64,000 nucleotides of DNA from Siphonodentalium dalli (taxonomy: Eukaryota > Mollusca > Scaphopoda > Gadilida > Siphonodentaliidae): positions 129,964,754 through 130,028,753 of the forward strand of contig CP136061.1 in the NCBI GenBank assembly GCA_032622095.1, read 5' to 3'. Shown here in pieces: positions 22,391-33,359 of this stretch. The position numbers and the translations under genes are program-made. The notes beneath the pieces were generated by a model. It was not told the DNA's origin, made no database searches, and saw only the letters and a program-made list of their open reading frames with translations. Position 1 is the first letter of the stretch, and each line of letters opens with the position of its first letter.

Positions 22391-22854
22391 TGAACGATAA
22401 AGTGAGTCCGAGTCGATTTAACCAGTCCGTGTTCCGGTATATAGTTTGTAATTAAGTTCGTTTTAACTCTATTTTGGGCTTACTAGTGCAATTTGGGTTA
22501 TTTATATAAATGCTTCATATACAAATAGGCAGCTAAGCATATACGAGCGTATTAACATGTCACTCAGTGATATTTTGGATGGTTCGAGGGAAATGAAAAC
22601 TATATTTAATAAAATAAAATAAATACACATAAAACATGGTCTATTCCCAATATGTGGGTGCACAACTCCATGAAAAAACATCACAAATTAATGTAAAAAA
22701 TTATGTGCTTATTGCTTGCTTGTTTTATTTGTTCAGTCGTTCCTTGTTTACGTATTATATAGGGTTTTTTTGTTATTAAATAACATTTGATATTTTAATT
22801 TGATTTATATCATTATTTATATATATGGGATCAAAATGGTTGGAAACTAAAAAT

Positions 22855-23018
22855 TGTAATCAGGTGTAATCGAAAAGTAATGAGTTACATTTTACTGAAG
22901 TAATTGTAATCATAATCAATTACATTTGAAAAAAATGTAATCAATAATCGTAATCATGGAAATCAAAAGTAATTGTAATCGTAATCGATTACATTGGCAT
23001 GTAATCGCCCCGACCCTG
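22855..23018. mobile_element. Right end of a GTAATC-rich hAT-like element
   Basis: Repeated 'gtaatc' and 'attaca' words culminate in 'gattacattggcatgtaatc' and 'gccccgaccctg', whose inverse (cagggtcggggcgattacat) has the CAGGG tip common among hAT elements. The left end and target duplication are not found, so it is probably truncated. Confidence 0.5.
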
Positions 23019-23289
23019 GCTAGAATTGAACACATATCCCACCTGGAACGTTCAACCACAGACCTTCGTTTATCAATTAAAGTCACTTGGTGGTTTGCGC
23101 TCCAAAATAGACGTAATAATAGTCGCTTTTTAAGTTTTCCCGATATAGAAATAGCTCGATAAATACTTGAAATACCTTTCTACGAGCAGTATAATAATGT
23201 CACAGAAAGACACATTGGAGTCATGAAAAATACAACTTTGAACCCGATGATTGGGTTCCAAACAAAACAGCCATTTGCACGACATGGAA

Positions 23290-23400
23290 CAGAAAAGAGC
23301 GTCCCGTGTTAGTCTATTCTTGATATGGTAGAAATAAAGAGCCTTTGTTTAACTTCTGTGCGAAAAATTGTAAACAGCTGGAAAAGGGCTCTGACCACAG
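23290..23400 (+). repeat. Interspersed repeat I, copy 2
   Basis: 'aaaagagcgtcccgtgttag', 'tcttgatatggtagaaataa', 'gagcctttgtttaacttctg', 'gtgcgaaaaattgtaaacag'. This is the most complete copy, with the AAAGAGC motif at both ends of a ~45-bp unit. Confidence 0.65.
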
Positions 23401-23879
23401 TATGTATTTCTCAGAGCATATGAGGTCGGTTATATACTTAGGCCAAAAAAATATATACCTGTGTTTCTGGTGACATGCAAGAAAAAAATATGGGCGGGGT
23501 GGCTTTTCATTTTATTTTATTTTTTCATTTTATTTTCAACTTTGCTCGAAATAAATTTGAATGCGACCACCAAGCCAACTTCTCCTTGTTTGTAATTGAC
23601 TATAAAATAATAAAACTAAGTAGATTCTATTAGAATATAGTGTAATTTATTGTTTTATTGTAAAAGCAAGGAAACATTATTTACACAGTAAAATAACTTT
23701 ATGTGGTATTTGAATAATAATAATAATACAGTGAATTTAACATTAAAGAAACACAGAGAGCAAAAAAACTAACATTTGCATCATAACAGTCTATGTATGC
23801 CAGCACTATTTCACGATTAATTTAATAGCATACATGTTATTAAACGATGTGTTTTGTACCGAACTAGATAAATATTGTC

Positions 23880-23990
23880 ATCAGTTGGAAATTTTCCAAC
23901 CTAAATTGGGGTGTCAGGTTTTAAATTTCCAAATCTATATAGGAATGCTTGAGGAGTCTAGAATCTAGGATTTTGCGATTTTCTTGTTCT
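23880..23990 (-). mobile_element. hAT-like family A relic A6
   Basis: 'cagttggaaattttccaacc', 'ggggtgtcaggttttaaatt' and 'gtctagaatctaggattttg' match 59733-59826 of copy A9. No terminal repeats remain. Confidence 0.65.
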
Positions 23991-24034
23991 GATTAAAAAA
24001 AATGCACACCTGGTCATTGGCCGGTATGTCATGA

Positions 24035-24058
24035 CCCCCCCCCCCCCCCCCCCCCCCC
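24035..24058. repeat. Poly-C tract (24 C)
   Basis: An uninterrupted run of 24 cytosines. G/C homopolymers also occur next to hAT copies A1, A3 and A7, so this may be the remains of the same subterminal run. Confidence 0.95.
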
Positions 24059-24059
24059 T

Positions 24060-25400
24060 CCGCATCAACTCCTCCGCAGATGACCAATAATAAAAAACGG
24101 CTAATTAGTTTAAGAAAACAATATTTTACTATATTTGGTCCAACCTGAGGGTGAGTAACAGACATGTTTTTCGTTTAAATGTGATATAGACTGTTGCATT
24201 TGGTTTGCATCTGCCACAATTAACGGCATTGATACCGAGTGTCTCTAAAATCTCTGAATCATTGGGAATAAAATTACGATTTTCCTGTAATGGATCACTT
24301 TTTATTTCGAATAGGGCACTACAATGATTAAAACTATATTTCCACACTATAAAATGGTGCTCATGGATAATTGTTTTGACGAATATATTCAGTAACATCG
24401 GTGAATTTAAAGAGAGTACAGAATTGTTTGAGCAGGCCTTTACATTGGTCTAAGTTGGGGACATCGCACACGGCGTGCCGACCATGTTCGTAACGTCGTG
24501 AGAAAAATTATAAATCTAAACCCGTGAAATGCAGTATCTTGGCTTCTAACAGGACATATATCTCACAATAGAATGGATATATATCCATCCTGTACTAGTT
24601 TAATTGAAGTTTTATTACATTGCTGAAAAAATTTCATCACTTTAATAAATCCTGCCCTTTTAAATAGATATGACATATGATATATATCCAATTTTAGAGC
24701 GTGTACTAGAATTTGTATTAAATATTTCTTGTATTTGCAACCAATCTTATACATCCTTAGAAATTACTTAGACAAATTTAAAAGCTCGAATGAGCCATGT
24801 CCATTTAAATTAACAGAATATCATGACAATAGATGTCTAATTCCATTGGGTCAATTATGCGGGCGTGCACGATTATATATGATCCTATACCCAACATGAC
24901 TTTCAATATGTTGTATCTGCCACTCGAAGTGAAGGTAATGCCACTTGATCTTCTGCTATGCTCTTATTTATTAATACACTTGTTGGCTTATGTAGGTAAC
25001 ATCCGCTGCAACCATTATCGGGTTTAAAACGTTTGTTACACACAACTAAATGATCCCAAAGTGCAGAAATTTTTCGATTAAATATCATGTAAAGAACCGT
25101 CACAGCCGTGATTACCTTGAAATAGAACCATAACACTCATAAGCTGTGATTAGGAGCTATTTTACAGAAGAATAACACAGGTACAACTTATACTCAGTGT
25201 TCGTCTTCAGAATGCGTTTCACAGTCGGTATGTCACCGAATACAAAGAAATTACGTTTACATGGCTTGATTTTCAGTGATTACATGTTGATAATTACACG
25301 TTAACTCGCTATATCGGAGTTAATTGTGATCTAAAGTTCAGATTTCGGTAAAACGGCACTTATGCAGCCTCTGTTCGTTCAAGAAAGTTTAATATATTTA
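24060..25400. other. Core of the 3.8-kb element without genes
   Basis: AT-rich, with only short chance frames. Nothing resembling transposase, reverse transcriptase or a structural RNA is visible. Confidence 0.45.
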
Positions 25401-25586
25401 AGATATATATAATTATGCGTGATTTTGTCCCGAAAATGATAATTTTTAAACATAAGAAACCGTAACAAATCAGTCAAGAACCATCACAATACCGGCGATA
25501 GAACGACTTCCGATGTAACAGTTCCTACACAGTGGCCAAAGAAATAGTAATTTAGGAGCGTTAGTTCGGATAATGCACCTTTAACC

Positions 25587-25678
25587 CACAGGTCCCTGGC
25601 ACAATAGACCCCAAAAACACCCAAAGACATATATATATGTCTTTGGGTGTTTGTGGTCTATTGTGTCAGGGACCTGTG
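25587..25678. mobile_element. 92-bp palindromic MITE with 8-bp TSD CTTTAACC
   Basis: The element is almost a single hairpin: 'cacaggtccctggcacaata' to 'tgtgtcagggacctgtg', with 'acccaaagacat' and 'atgtctttgggt' at the centre. The flanking duplication ctttaacc at 25579-25586 and 25679-25686 is perfect. It lies immediately outside C3, with the C3-side TTAA included in its target. hAT-like by TSD length; entirely non-coding. Confidence 0.9.
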
Positions 25679-25686
25679 CTTTAACC

Positions 25687-26290
25687 TATATGCTGCTGTA
25701 CGTCCGTATTGAGTAACGTGTTAGTTGGAAAGAGAGTATTTCAAAGTTTTAAACAATGTATATGTACCTGGCGAGTCCCGGATAATGGTCTCCTATATGC
25801 AGAATATATTTATATATATAACAATAGCACGGTGATATGCGCAATACAATTTTGACAAATAAAACATGATACACACCAAATCGTTCCAGTGATATCTCGT
25901 GATATCCAATGTAATGTATGGCACCGGAGTATGGTACTTGGAGTTTAACGTCAATATTAACGACCGAAGATGAAAACTTAAGGGGGAGGTCTAATAACCA
26001 GTTTTGAATAGGAATTCCCATGCAAATCTGCGAAGCAAAAGTTGCAGAGTTGCAAAAAGTTCTGATTGTGAGTTGATGTGTACTGAACACAATATGTATT
26101 TATTTAGCGGGTCGGCTTGGAACTTGTTTCATTAAAATGTTTGCGAATTTATTTTTCAATTTTATATTGATTTTTCAACCAAAAAAAAGGCCAAGTGTTG
26201 TAATTTTTCAGATAAAATTTCCCAAAATTTAATTTATCGCAAAACTTGGGTCATTTTCCTAGCCCACGGCCAATTGAATGTTTTGACCGT
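25687..26290. other. No recognisable feature
   Basis: AT-rich. A 113-codon minus-strand frame (25749-26090) has no recognisable domain and is not supported as a gene. Confidence 0.45.
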
Positions 26291-26294
26291 TTAA

Positions 26295-26523
26295 CCCTGC
26301 GGTTCATGGCGGGAGATTCGCTTGTGCAGCAATAAAGATCATGTGCCAGTGCATTATCTCATATATACGAGTCTCTCATATGTCAAGGCCAATGTAAATA
26401 TTGTTAGGTCAATGTATTCTCTTGTGTATTCGAGTCTCCTTATGGGAGACTTGCGTATATAAGAGAATGCATTGGCACAGGGTTTTCGCGAAAAAAAATC
26501 AGGAAGCTCCAGTTATGGAAGGG
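26295..26523. mobile_element. Paired-hairpin TTAA element D1
   Basis: TTAA at 26291-26294 and 26524-26527. Tips 'ccctgcggttcatggcggga' and 'gctccagttatggaaggg' are inverted. Inside are the two D hairpins: a degraded first one (gtgccagtgcattatctcat, gtcaaggccaatg) and a clear second one (tattctcttgtgtattcgag, agacttgcgtatataagaga, atgcattggcacaggg). 229 bp. CCC...GGG tips with TTAA are piggyBac-like. Confidence 0.8.
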
Positions 26524-26550
26524 TTAATTATATATACTATATACATGTTT

Positions 26551-27035
26551 CAGTACACTCTAGAGGACGGTGATCACATGAGGATGATTGATGATAATTG
26601 GAAACTGATTGATATATAACATTTGCTCCTGAGGTTTGCAAGGAAATCCCTATTGAAATTTACTCACTTGACATCCCTGTCATCCTCGTGTCATCACCGT
26701 CACCCGGAGTGTATTGTCATCCTCATATGATCACCATAAGTGTACTGTCATAATCACACGATCGCCGTCCCCTGGAGTGTACTGCATGTCACCATCACGT
26801 GGTCGCCGTCAGCTGGAGTGTAGTGTCATAATCACGTGATCACTCCTATGCAGTGTATGTCATCTTCACGTGGTCGCCGTCGTCTGGAGTGCACTATCAT
26901 AACCACGTGACCGCCGCCATCTGGTGTGTACTGCCATAACCACGTGGTCGCCGTCCCCTAGTGGTGTACTGTCATAATCACGTGATCAACGTCCTCTGAA
27001 GTGTGTCACATGTCATCACGTGACCGTCGTACTCT
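26551..27035. repeat. CACGTG minisatellite, ~37-42 bp units
   Basis: About ten degenerate units of the form 'ctggagtgtactgtcataat' then 'cacgtgatcgccgtc'. The centre is CACGTG in most units (near 26795, 26834, 26868, 26905, 26938, 26978 and 27016); the earlier ones are decayed to CATATG or CACACG. A single unit in inverse orientation precedes the array at 26551-26587 (cagtacactctagaggacgg). The hexamer's preservation while the rest varies is notable. Confidence 0.8.
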
Positions 27036-27059
27036 TGAAGCTTGCAGGCTTAAATTGTT

Positions 27060-28085
27060 GGACGTGCATAACGTGATCCCGACGCTTAATGGCCTTCATC
27101 AGTCTTTGATTGCAGCCCGATAGCCAGTCAAATAAACGGCTTTCTGAGCAACAATCAAAAGATGAGAGGACGTTCAATTAAAGTGCGATATTGGTCTGCA
27201 GGTCTGTGCCATCTGAAAATTATAAGAGAAAATAGATTATGTATCACAACCGGCTGTAACATCGACACACATCAGGGCCTTGTTCCTATATGTTCATAAG
27301 ATACAATATTGTTGTGCAAAACACTTCAACGAGTAGTTGCAATAGATGCTCAAATCCTCTCAAGGAAATAAACGGTTCAATCCTATATTTACTCAATACT
27401 CATTGACGAGTAGTTCCCTATGCCATTTGTTGAACATATAATCTTAACATTTCCCATTAACGAATAGGACTCCTTCTGTACTTCTATTATCCGTTCTTCT
27501 GTCGGTCGTCTGCTCATATTTTATTGCACACCCCTCTAGATGAATAATAGACAGTTCCAATATATACTTTTATCACTGTTGAGATAATCCATTTCGTAAA
27601 GAAATGGTTAAGCGATTGCACTTGCAATATATTATATAGTTGTGTTTCCGTTTAAGCAGTCTTTGATAGCAGTCGGTGAGCCAGTCAAATAAATGGCTTC
27701 CCGAACAACAATCACAAGATAAGAGGACGTGATACGCGCAGTGACTGTGCATCATCGATGCCTTAATTGTGTTTACCGTGTGTTTTGTGGCACAGTCGTG
27801 TGACTGGAATTTTCGACAATCTCGGTTGATTTCAAAATTCTTCCAGTGGAGATAATGTTTGTATACTAACTTGTCACTTGTATTGCATGTTTATTGTGAT
27901 AAGTTTTAAGGTGTGATACAGGTGTCACATGAATGTATAAACTAATTAGATTACTAGCCACAACCATCTATAACCTCAACATAGGTCACCCAGCTCCTTT
28001 TTCCTATATGAATAAGATACAAGATATGTATGGCAAATTACCTCAATTGAGTAGTTGCTAGAGACTGGTGATGATATTATATATA
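27060..28085. repeat. Diverged segmental duplication (27100-27440 and 27650-28080)
   Basis: Matching blocks in the same order: 'agtctttgattgcagcc' / 'agtctttgatagcagtc'; 'agccagtcaaataaacggct' / 'agccagtcaaataaatggct'; 'ttcctatatgttcataagat' / 'ttcctatatgaataagatac'; 'gagtagttgcaatag' / 'gagtagttgctagag'. Offset is about 545-715 bp, so indels have accumulated. The arrangement is tandem; function unknown. Confidence 0.65.
27395..27560 (-). repeat. Interspersed repeat P, inverse copy
   Basis: The reverse complement carries 'ataataaaagcagacga'-like blocks and 'tgttgaac...' as in 28105-28360 and 41650-41960. It sits inside the first unit of the segmental duplication. Confidence 0.5.
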
Positions 28086-28104
28086 GAGCCCCGCCCAATG
28101 CAGT

Positions 28105-28360
28105 TTTAACCCTTTCTAAATTAAATTGATTCCCCCCACTCAGTTACAAAAGTAAACACTGGAATGGTCTATTAATCATTTGGATGGGTGTTCGTGTAAT
28201 AAAAGCAGACGACAGACAGGGAAACAGATAAACAAGATAAGAATTATTCATATTCATAGGAGGGAAATGTTCAGAAACTAAATTCGACAAACGGTAATTT
28301 CTTGAACTTATTATCTGGTAATTTCCTACGGGAAGTTAAAACCTCTTCCGATAGCTAAAT
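28105..28360 (+). repeat. Interspersed repeat P, copy 1
   Basis: 'taaccctttctaaattaaat', 'ctattaatcatttggatggg', 'taataaaagcagacgacaga', 'attcatattcataggaggga' and 'aatgttcagaaactaaattc' match 41665-41920. The end contains a hairpin around 'ttgaacttattatc'. Confidence 0.7.
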
Positions 28361-28740
28361 AGCATCATGAATATTCACTTGCGTTAATACATATATTTAT
28401 ATAATATTTGGGACCAAATATAACCTACAAAAAACTACGTTATTTTGAATGTGATTAGGTTCAATTTCTGAACCACTGCTCCGTGATAATCGATATCCTC
28501 CGGATATGTGATATCAGGTTGACGGGGTGAAACCATATTTCGATGAGGCAGAGAAGTGATTTCACTCCAAGGAACTAGTTCAATACTCGTCACCAATTGC
28601 TAAATAATTACTAAGTAAATTACTTTATGCACGCACAATTCATTACGGCACATGAATTGGGAGAGTTGGTGATTGGAGAGTTTACCGCGGTGCAACTCGC
28701 GACAAAAACATGATTATTAGTTGCGAGCCAAAGGCAATAT
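28361..28740. other. No recognisable feature
   Basis: Unique AT-rich spacer up to the palindrome at 28750. Confidence 0.45.
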
Positions 28741-28749
28741 ATGAAACTC

Positions 28750-28873
28750 TAGTCCAAGTCTTCTTGTACTAAAACCAGCTAAGATATTGGTATGGCGATT
28801 TGCTGGTGTTTAAACACCAGAATATCGCCATACCAATATCTTAGCTGGTTTTAGTACAAGAAGACTTGGACTA
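28750..28873. mobile_element. 124-bp pure palindrome with 9-bp TSD ATGAAACTC
   Basis: The arms of about 60 bp (tagtccaagtcttcttgtac, aaaaccagctaagatattgg, tatggcgat) are repeated exactly in inverse order; only two to three mismatches occur near the GTTTAAAC centre. The direct repeats atgaaactc at 28741-28749 and 28874-28882 are perfect. A 9-bp duplication is typical of Mutator-like elements; the near-identity of the arms and flanks suggests recent movement. No coding capacity. Confidence 0.93.
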
Positions 28874-28882
28874 ATGAAACTC

Positions 28883-29472
28883 CAGTAATCCATTTACCTC
28901 ACCGTTCACATCTGTCTTGTACACTGAATTCGTTTTCTTACAAATAAGTATGTTCTTCTTCAGAAAATAAGCTTGCTGTAAACACCTTGCAATAATATAA
29001 GTTATCGATATGCCACGTTTGCTTTGTGAATTACTGTATTTTTTTTTGTTGAGCCGGACAGTAATCGTCAACGTTCAGTGGTGCTATTACTTGATTTTGT
29101 AATTAACATTTGAGTGACGCGCAATGCATCGTGAAAAAGGAGGAAGTATTCTATAACGTGACGGAGGGTTCTTCTATATAGTGCACATAATTATGTTTCG
29201 TAGATTTGGTGGAATGTATATTCTGCTCATATATGTTATGGCATAGATCATTAGCAAACATGACTAATTTGCATTAATGACTATATAGAAAATAATAGAG
29301 GTATCGAACTTTATGTTTACCTTTAAAAGTATGTATCGGTCAATTTCAAAACCAAATGACACAAACATGCATCATAAAAAGAACACAAATTGCGGTCATA
29401 TTCATTTGACTCATATGTCACTCGGGGCCTACACAAGTTATCTATTTGATATCTGAATAACAGAATCGGCAC
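28883..29472. other. No recognisable feature
   Basis: AT-rich; only chance frames. Confidence 0.45.
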
Positions 29473-30070
29473 GTTGTCTCGCGATTGTGCAATTTAGTGA
29501 CAAGTGGTCGTCGTAATTACTATTCTATAGCTAGTTTTGTCACCCGTCGATCTTCTCGCACAATGAGTCTACTTGGACCAATTAACCCGTTTCGTCTCAC
29601 GGGTGTTGATCTCTAGACTCAAAGTGCAGCGATATTGTAATCTAGTTCTTACTTACATTGTTACATGATCGCTCGCAATTTTGTTCGATTGTGGCAATCC
29701 ACAACGTATAGGAGCTAAACACATTAACTCGCACTTATAGTCCGGTTTATTGATATGAACTCAATGCATGTGTATATACTTATATTTATTTCATGCCTAC
29801 TGAGGCAGTTCCCAATTTCGGTTTTGTTGCGTTTAGTTGTACATATATACTTCCGTGCAAAATAAGACTGGGTGTTGGTTAAAGATCTTTTCCCATCGAG
29901 ACATTCACGGGTCAATGTGTTCATGTAGATAAATCCATGAGAGGATTGACAACGCCGCTGGTGGAGCTTGGTAAACTCACAGTGCTATAAAATCGACGCG
30001 CGACATGACTAACTATGCCATAGTAATTACGACGATCACTTGTCACTAAATTGCATCATCGTGAAACAAC
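29473..30070. mobile_element. Inverted-repeat element BB
   Basis: The left arm 'gttgtctcgcgattgtgcaa', 'tttagtgacaagtggtcgtc', 'gtaattactat' is matched in inverse at 29995-30070 (gcatcatcgtgaaacaac tip). Weaker pairing continues inward (cgtcgatctt, acaatgagtctac), giving arms of about 110 bp. The 598-bp element is non-coding and no target duplication was recognised. Confidence 0.7.
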
Positions 30071-30436
30071 ATACCTACTATTGCATGTGCAATAAACATG
30101 GAACACACAGTTGTGGGAAGATGTCAATGGCATTGCACTCGCGTCTGCACCTACAGTTCTCGCTTTACCATCGCGTCACAACAAACTCATACAATAACGT
30201 TAACCAGCTGACACTAACACAAGTGTCGTTCTATCTATGTATATGTTCTATCAGTCTGTGTTGTTGTCTGCTTATATTGCATGTATACCACAGAACATGA
30301 ACAATAAACAGACCATGAAATGAATTTTGGCTATTATTCTACGCCTAAATTGGAAAATTCATTTATGGATCACAGCTTTATAATTTCTCGTTTGTGTGTC
30401 ATTTTTTGGCCTTCAACAATTTTCAGTGGAACATAA

Positions 30437-30704
30437 TCTTTCATGATGGGAAGTGCGCTGGTGCAGTATTAAAGATCCTGTGCCAGTGCATTCTCGTCTA
30501 TATGCGGGTCTCCCACAATTAAGGGAGCCTCGCATATTTAAGATAATGCATGGTTAATTGGCTAACAAGGTCAATGTAAATATTGTTATGCTAATGTATT
30601 CCATTTTATATGCGAGGCTCCCTATATGGGAGACTCGCATACATAAGATGATGCATTGGTACAGAGTTTTCGCAAAATTTCATAAAGCTCCAGTCATGGA
30701 AGGG
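30437..30704. mobile_element. Paired-hairpin TTAA element D2
   Basis: The right tip 'ctccagtcatggaaggg' is followed by TTAA (30705-30708); the left tip 'tctttcatgatgggaagtgc' follows ATAA, a decayed TTAA. Two hairpins: 'tgtgccagtgcattctcgtc' ... 'cgcatatttaagataatgca', and 'tgctaatgtattccatttta' ... 'agactcgcatacataagatg'. 268 bp. Confidence 0.8.
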
Positions 30705-30708
30705 TTAA

Positions 30709-31357
30709 GTGAATGTGTAATGGAGGACTTACTCACCTATATACATGAGATTTGGCATATCGTGTTTTAAGCAATATAATTAGCTGTGAATTGAGTCTAT
30801 CCGTATTTATTTATTTATTGTGGGAGCGCGCACCTTCATGAATAATGTATACTTCACGCCAACTCAAGTCCCTGCGGGTAAGCCACTCCGGCAATGATCG
30901 TCTACGGTGGTCCAGGGACTGGTCCCAGTTAGTAGACTATTATAAACAAGACAAAAGGTGAATGTATCAGATCACCTATGCATGCATTATTTTACAAACA
31001 AAACAAACAAAAATTAATCAAAAACTTTTATGTATTCCATATCCAACCACGGACATGCATTCAAAATTTCATTCAAATCCATTGAGAAACAAAGGATAAA
31101 ACGACATAACACTCAATATTACACCTTTTAATTGAAGCGGGTCTCGGTTTATACTTTAGTGTGTCCCAATTGACACTTGTCAAAAAAATTGGATTGGTTT
31201 GATGCGATTCGGTATGATTACTCTCACATAGCGCAGTGATAACGGATATGATACCGTATTATAGAGTTTACAAAACTAATGATACTCTGACAGGTATATT
31301 TGGACGTTATATCATTTACTCAAACTGGTAAACCGAGACCTATACGATTTTGGCTAA
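30709..31357. other. No recognisable feature
   Basis: AT-rich spacer with no repeat family recognised. Confidence 0.45.
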
Positions 31358-31358
31358 A

Positions 31359-31821
31359 TGTGACCCGCCATATCAAATACAGTCGTAAGTCGGGATTTTT
31401 TTACCCTGTGCCAATGCATTCTCTTATATATGCGAGTCGACCATAGGTCGCCTCGCATATATAAGAGAATGCATTGGCCTAACAATTTTTTATAAAAATT
31501 TTTTAAATAAATGTTTCTTACAATTTTTAGGACATAAAATAAAAAACATCCATTACCCTGCAGGGAGCCCCACACATATATATAAGCATATAGAAGAGTG
31601 TCGTCTGCTCATGTTTGTCTGGGGCTCTGTATGGGTGAAATTAAAAAATTGTTATAAAGAATACAAGAAAAAATTATTAAAATTGTAAAAAATTGTTAGG
31701 CCAATGCATTCTCTTATATATGCGAGGCGACCTATGGTCGACTCGCATATATAAGAGAATGCATTGGCACAGGGTAAAAAAAATCCCGACTTACGACTGG
31801 TTTTGATATGGCGGGTCACAT
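31359..31821. mobile_element. Paired-hairpin element D3 with 'tgtgacccgcc' tips
   Basis: The outer inverted arms run 'tgtgacccgccatatcaaa', 'agtcgtaagtcgggattttt' and then 'taccctgtgccaatgcattc'. The two D hairpins (31404-31475 and 31695-31776) are near perfect: 'tcttatatatgcgagtcgac' against 'tcgcatatataagagaatgc'. The middle 220 bp is AT-rich. The outer tips differ completely from D1, D5 and D4, so the hairpin pair is housed in a different terminal context. No TTAA flanks here. Confidence 0.85.
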
Positions 31822-32517
31822 ATGATCTCTGTCTCCCATAGCAGGTGAGGCCATGCATAATTATGTCCCCATGAATAGGGTTAATTAGTGATGCTATGTC
31901 ACTAAATTCGTTCTCTGGGGACTTCATTCTGCAAATGACAGGCACACTAAACTCAGTCTTGTATAGAAATAGTTAAATTGTTCGCATACATGAGTTGCAT
32001 GAACACTTGTTATATACTGACAAAGCTCATGGTATATGTATTCACCGACCCATCTGTGTTCACACAATCGCATTCTCGATCCTAAAAATGCCCATATAAT
32101 ACCATATATCATCATAATACTGCCGTACATCATTATGATTTCTCTAACAATGACTATGGCCCTATACCACTAGACATATATATAAACATTACATATATGT
32201 AAAATTGTTAATTTGAATTATCCCAAAACCTCACTCAACAAAAAGACTTTCCGGCGATCTAAATAGATTCCTCTTTTGTTTACTTAACTAAAGATGGCGG
32301 TATCTCTAGCCCGAATCTGTTGTAAAAACAAAAAACTTAATATTTTGTTCTCGAACAGTTCATATTTAGTATGGAGAGATAATATATTTTCGATCTTATA
32401 ACTGGATTGTCTCACAACCACACCGATACTTGTTTGTGATATGCCCTAAATACTAGTTTCGTGTGCGTGGATATGAAATACAAGCCATCTATTCAATTAT
32501 ATATAGTGATACTTGTT
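31822..32517. other. No recognisable feature
   Basis: AT-rich with chance frames; 'aaagatggcggtatc' at 32290 echoes the ATGGCGG words of element J but is isolated. Confidence 0.4.
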
Positions 32518-32655
32518 TTAGGGGGTAGCAGGAAGACAGCCCGATAGGGCTAGGCTAACCCCCAACAATATACAGAATTACCTGATTATGTGTTACTGCC
32601 ATTGTATTATTCATGTGCGTATTGTAAATAAATTATCCTATCCTATCCTATCTGT
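32518..32655 (+). mobile_element. LINE/SINE-like 3' tail with hairpin and (TATCC)n
   Basis: 'gggggtagcaggaagacagc' and 'ctaggctaacccccaac' can fold into a GGGGGT-AGC / GCT-AACCCCC stem. About 70 bp later, 'gtattgtaaataaat' and a short (tatcc)n repeat end the segment. A terminal hairpin plus a pentamer tail is typical of CR1/L2-type 3' ends. A related stem occurs at 52890-52980. Confidence 0.55.
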
Positions 32656-33359
32656 ACTTGGCGCCCTCATTCAAGATTCCTCTTTGTTATTGATTCGTTT
32701 GGGATACAATGGACCAATAGCGCCACCCATTGGTACTTGAACGTGTAGAACTGTGGTTACACTTCCATGTTGAACATTAATTGCCCTATTAATTGTATTG
32801 CTCTCCATGATTGTGTCCAAGCTTTGATATTTCTCGAGGAACCAATTTCCAAGTCGCTGCTATAATTCTATGATGCTGAACGTGCAAGTGTCATCTTGAT
32901 TGGGAATGAATGAATCGATGAATCGATACTTCCACTGTTACAGTAATGTTTACATAACAATGGTTTTGAAATACGAAATCTCATCATTGGAGATTAATTA
33001 ATAATAAAAATATATAATAATGTCGATCTATTGTTCATGTACTTGAAGATCGAATATGTGCACATTGTCCGATGAATTTCGTTTTATAATGAAATGCCCT
33101 TGATTTGAAAAATGAACTTTTTTGGGGTGATGACTGTAGAATGCAATGGAATGGATTCAGCGCTATTGCAGATATTCAGCAATTAAAATTAATCCTCAAA
33201 AATGAAAAACCAGATTCTTGTTATAAAATATGCAACTTGGTTAGGCGATATTTTGATCCAAGATCCCAACAGTAACAGCTCTATATGTATAGTAATATTC
33301 ACCCAAATTGGTAGCATTCAATATATAAATTTATATAGTGGGTTTAATTTTAGTTTTAA
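32656..33359. other. No recognisable feature
   Basis: Unique AT-rich DNA before element D4. Confidence 0.4.

Larger units (their letters stand above)
21749..25534. mobile_element. 3.8-kb long-TIR transposon nested in C3 (8-bp TSD GCCAAAGA)
   Basis: It begins 'cactgtgtaggaactgttac' and ends with the inverse. The terminal inverted repeats continue for about 100 bp (containing gaagtcgttctatcgccg and ttcttgactgatttgt) with about 90% identity by eye. The target duplication gccaaaga at 21741-21748 and 25535-25542 is perfect and interrupts element C3. The 3786-bp element has no transposase ORF; it holds a hAT end, a repeat I copy, a family A relic and long AT-rich DNA. An 8-bp duplication fits hAT or P superfamilies; the tip CACTG does not settle which. 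Confidence 0.9.
21470..25580. mobile_element. TTAA MITE family C, copy C3, split by a 3.8-kb insertion
   Basis: The C sequence runs from about 21470 (gtgttatttatcaacatttc, ttgattttagagttatccat, catcttcatccgcaattttg) to 'acccccgaagccaaaga' at 21748. It resumes at 25535 (gccaaagaaatagtaattta) and ends 'ttcggataatgcacct' before TTAA (25581-25584). The left tip is lost. Confidence 0.82.
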
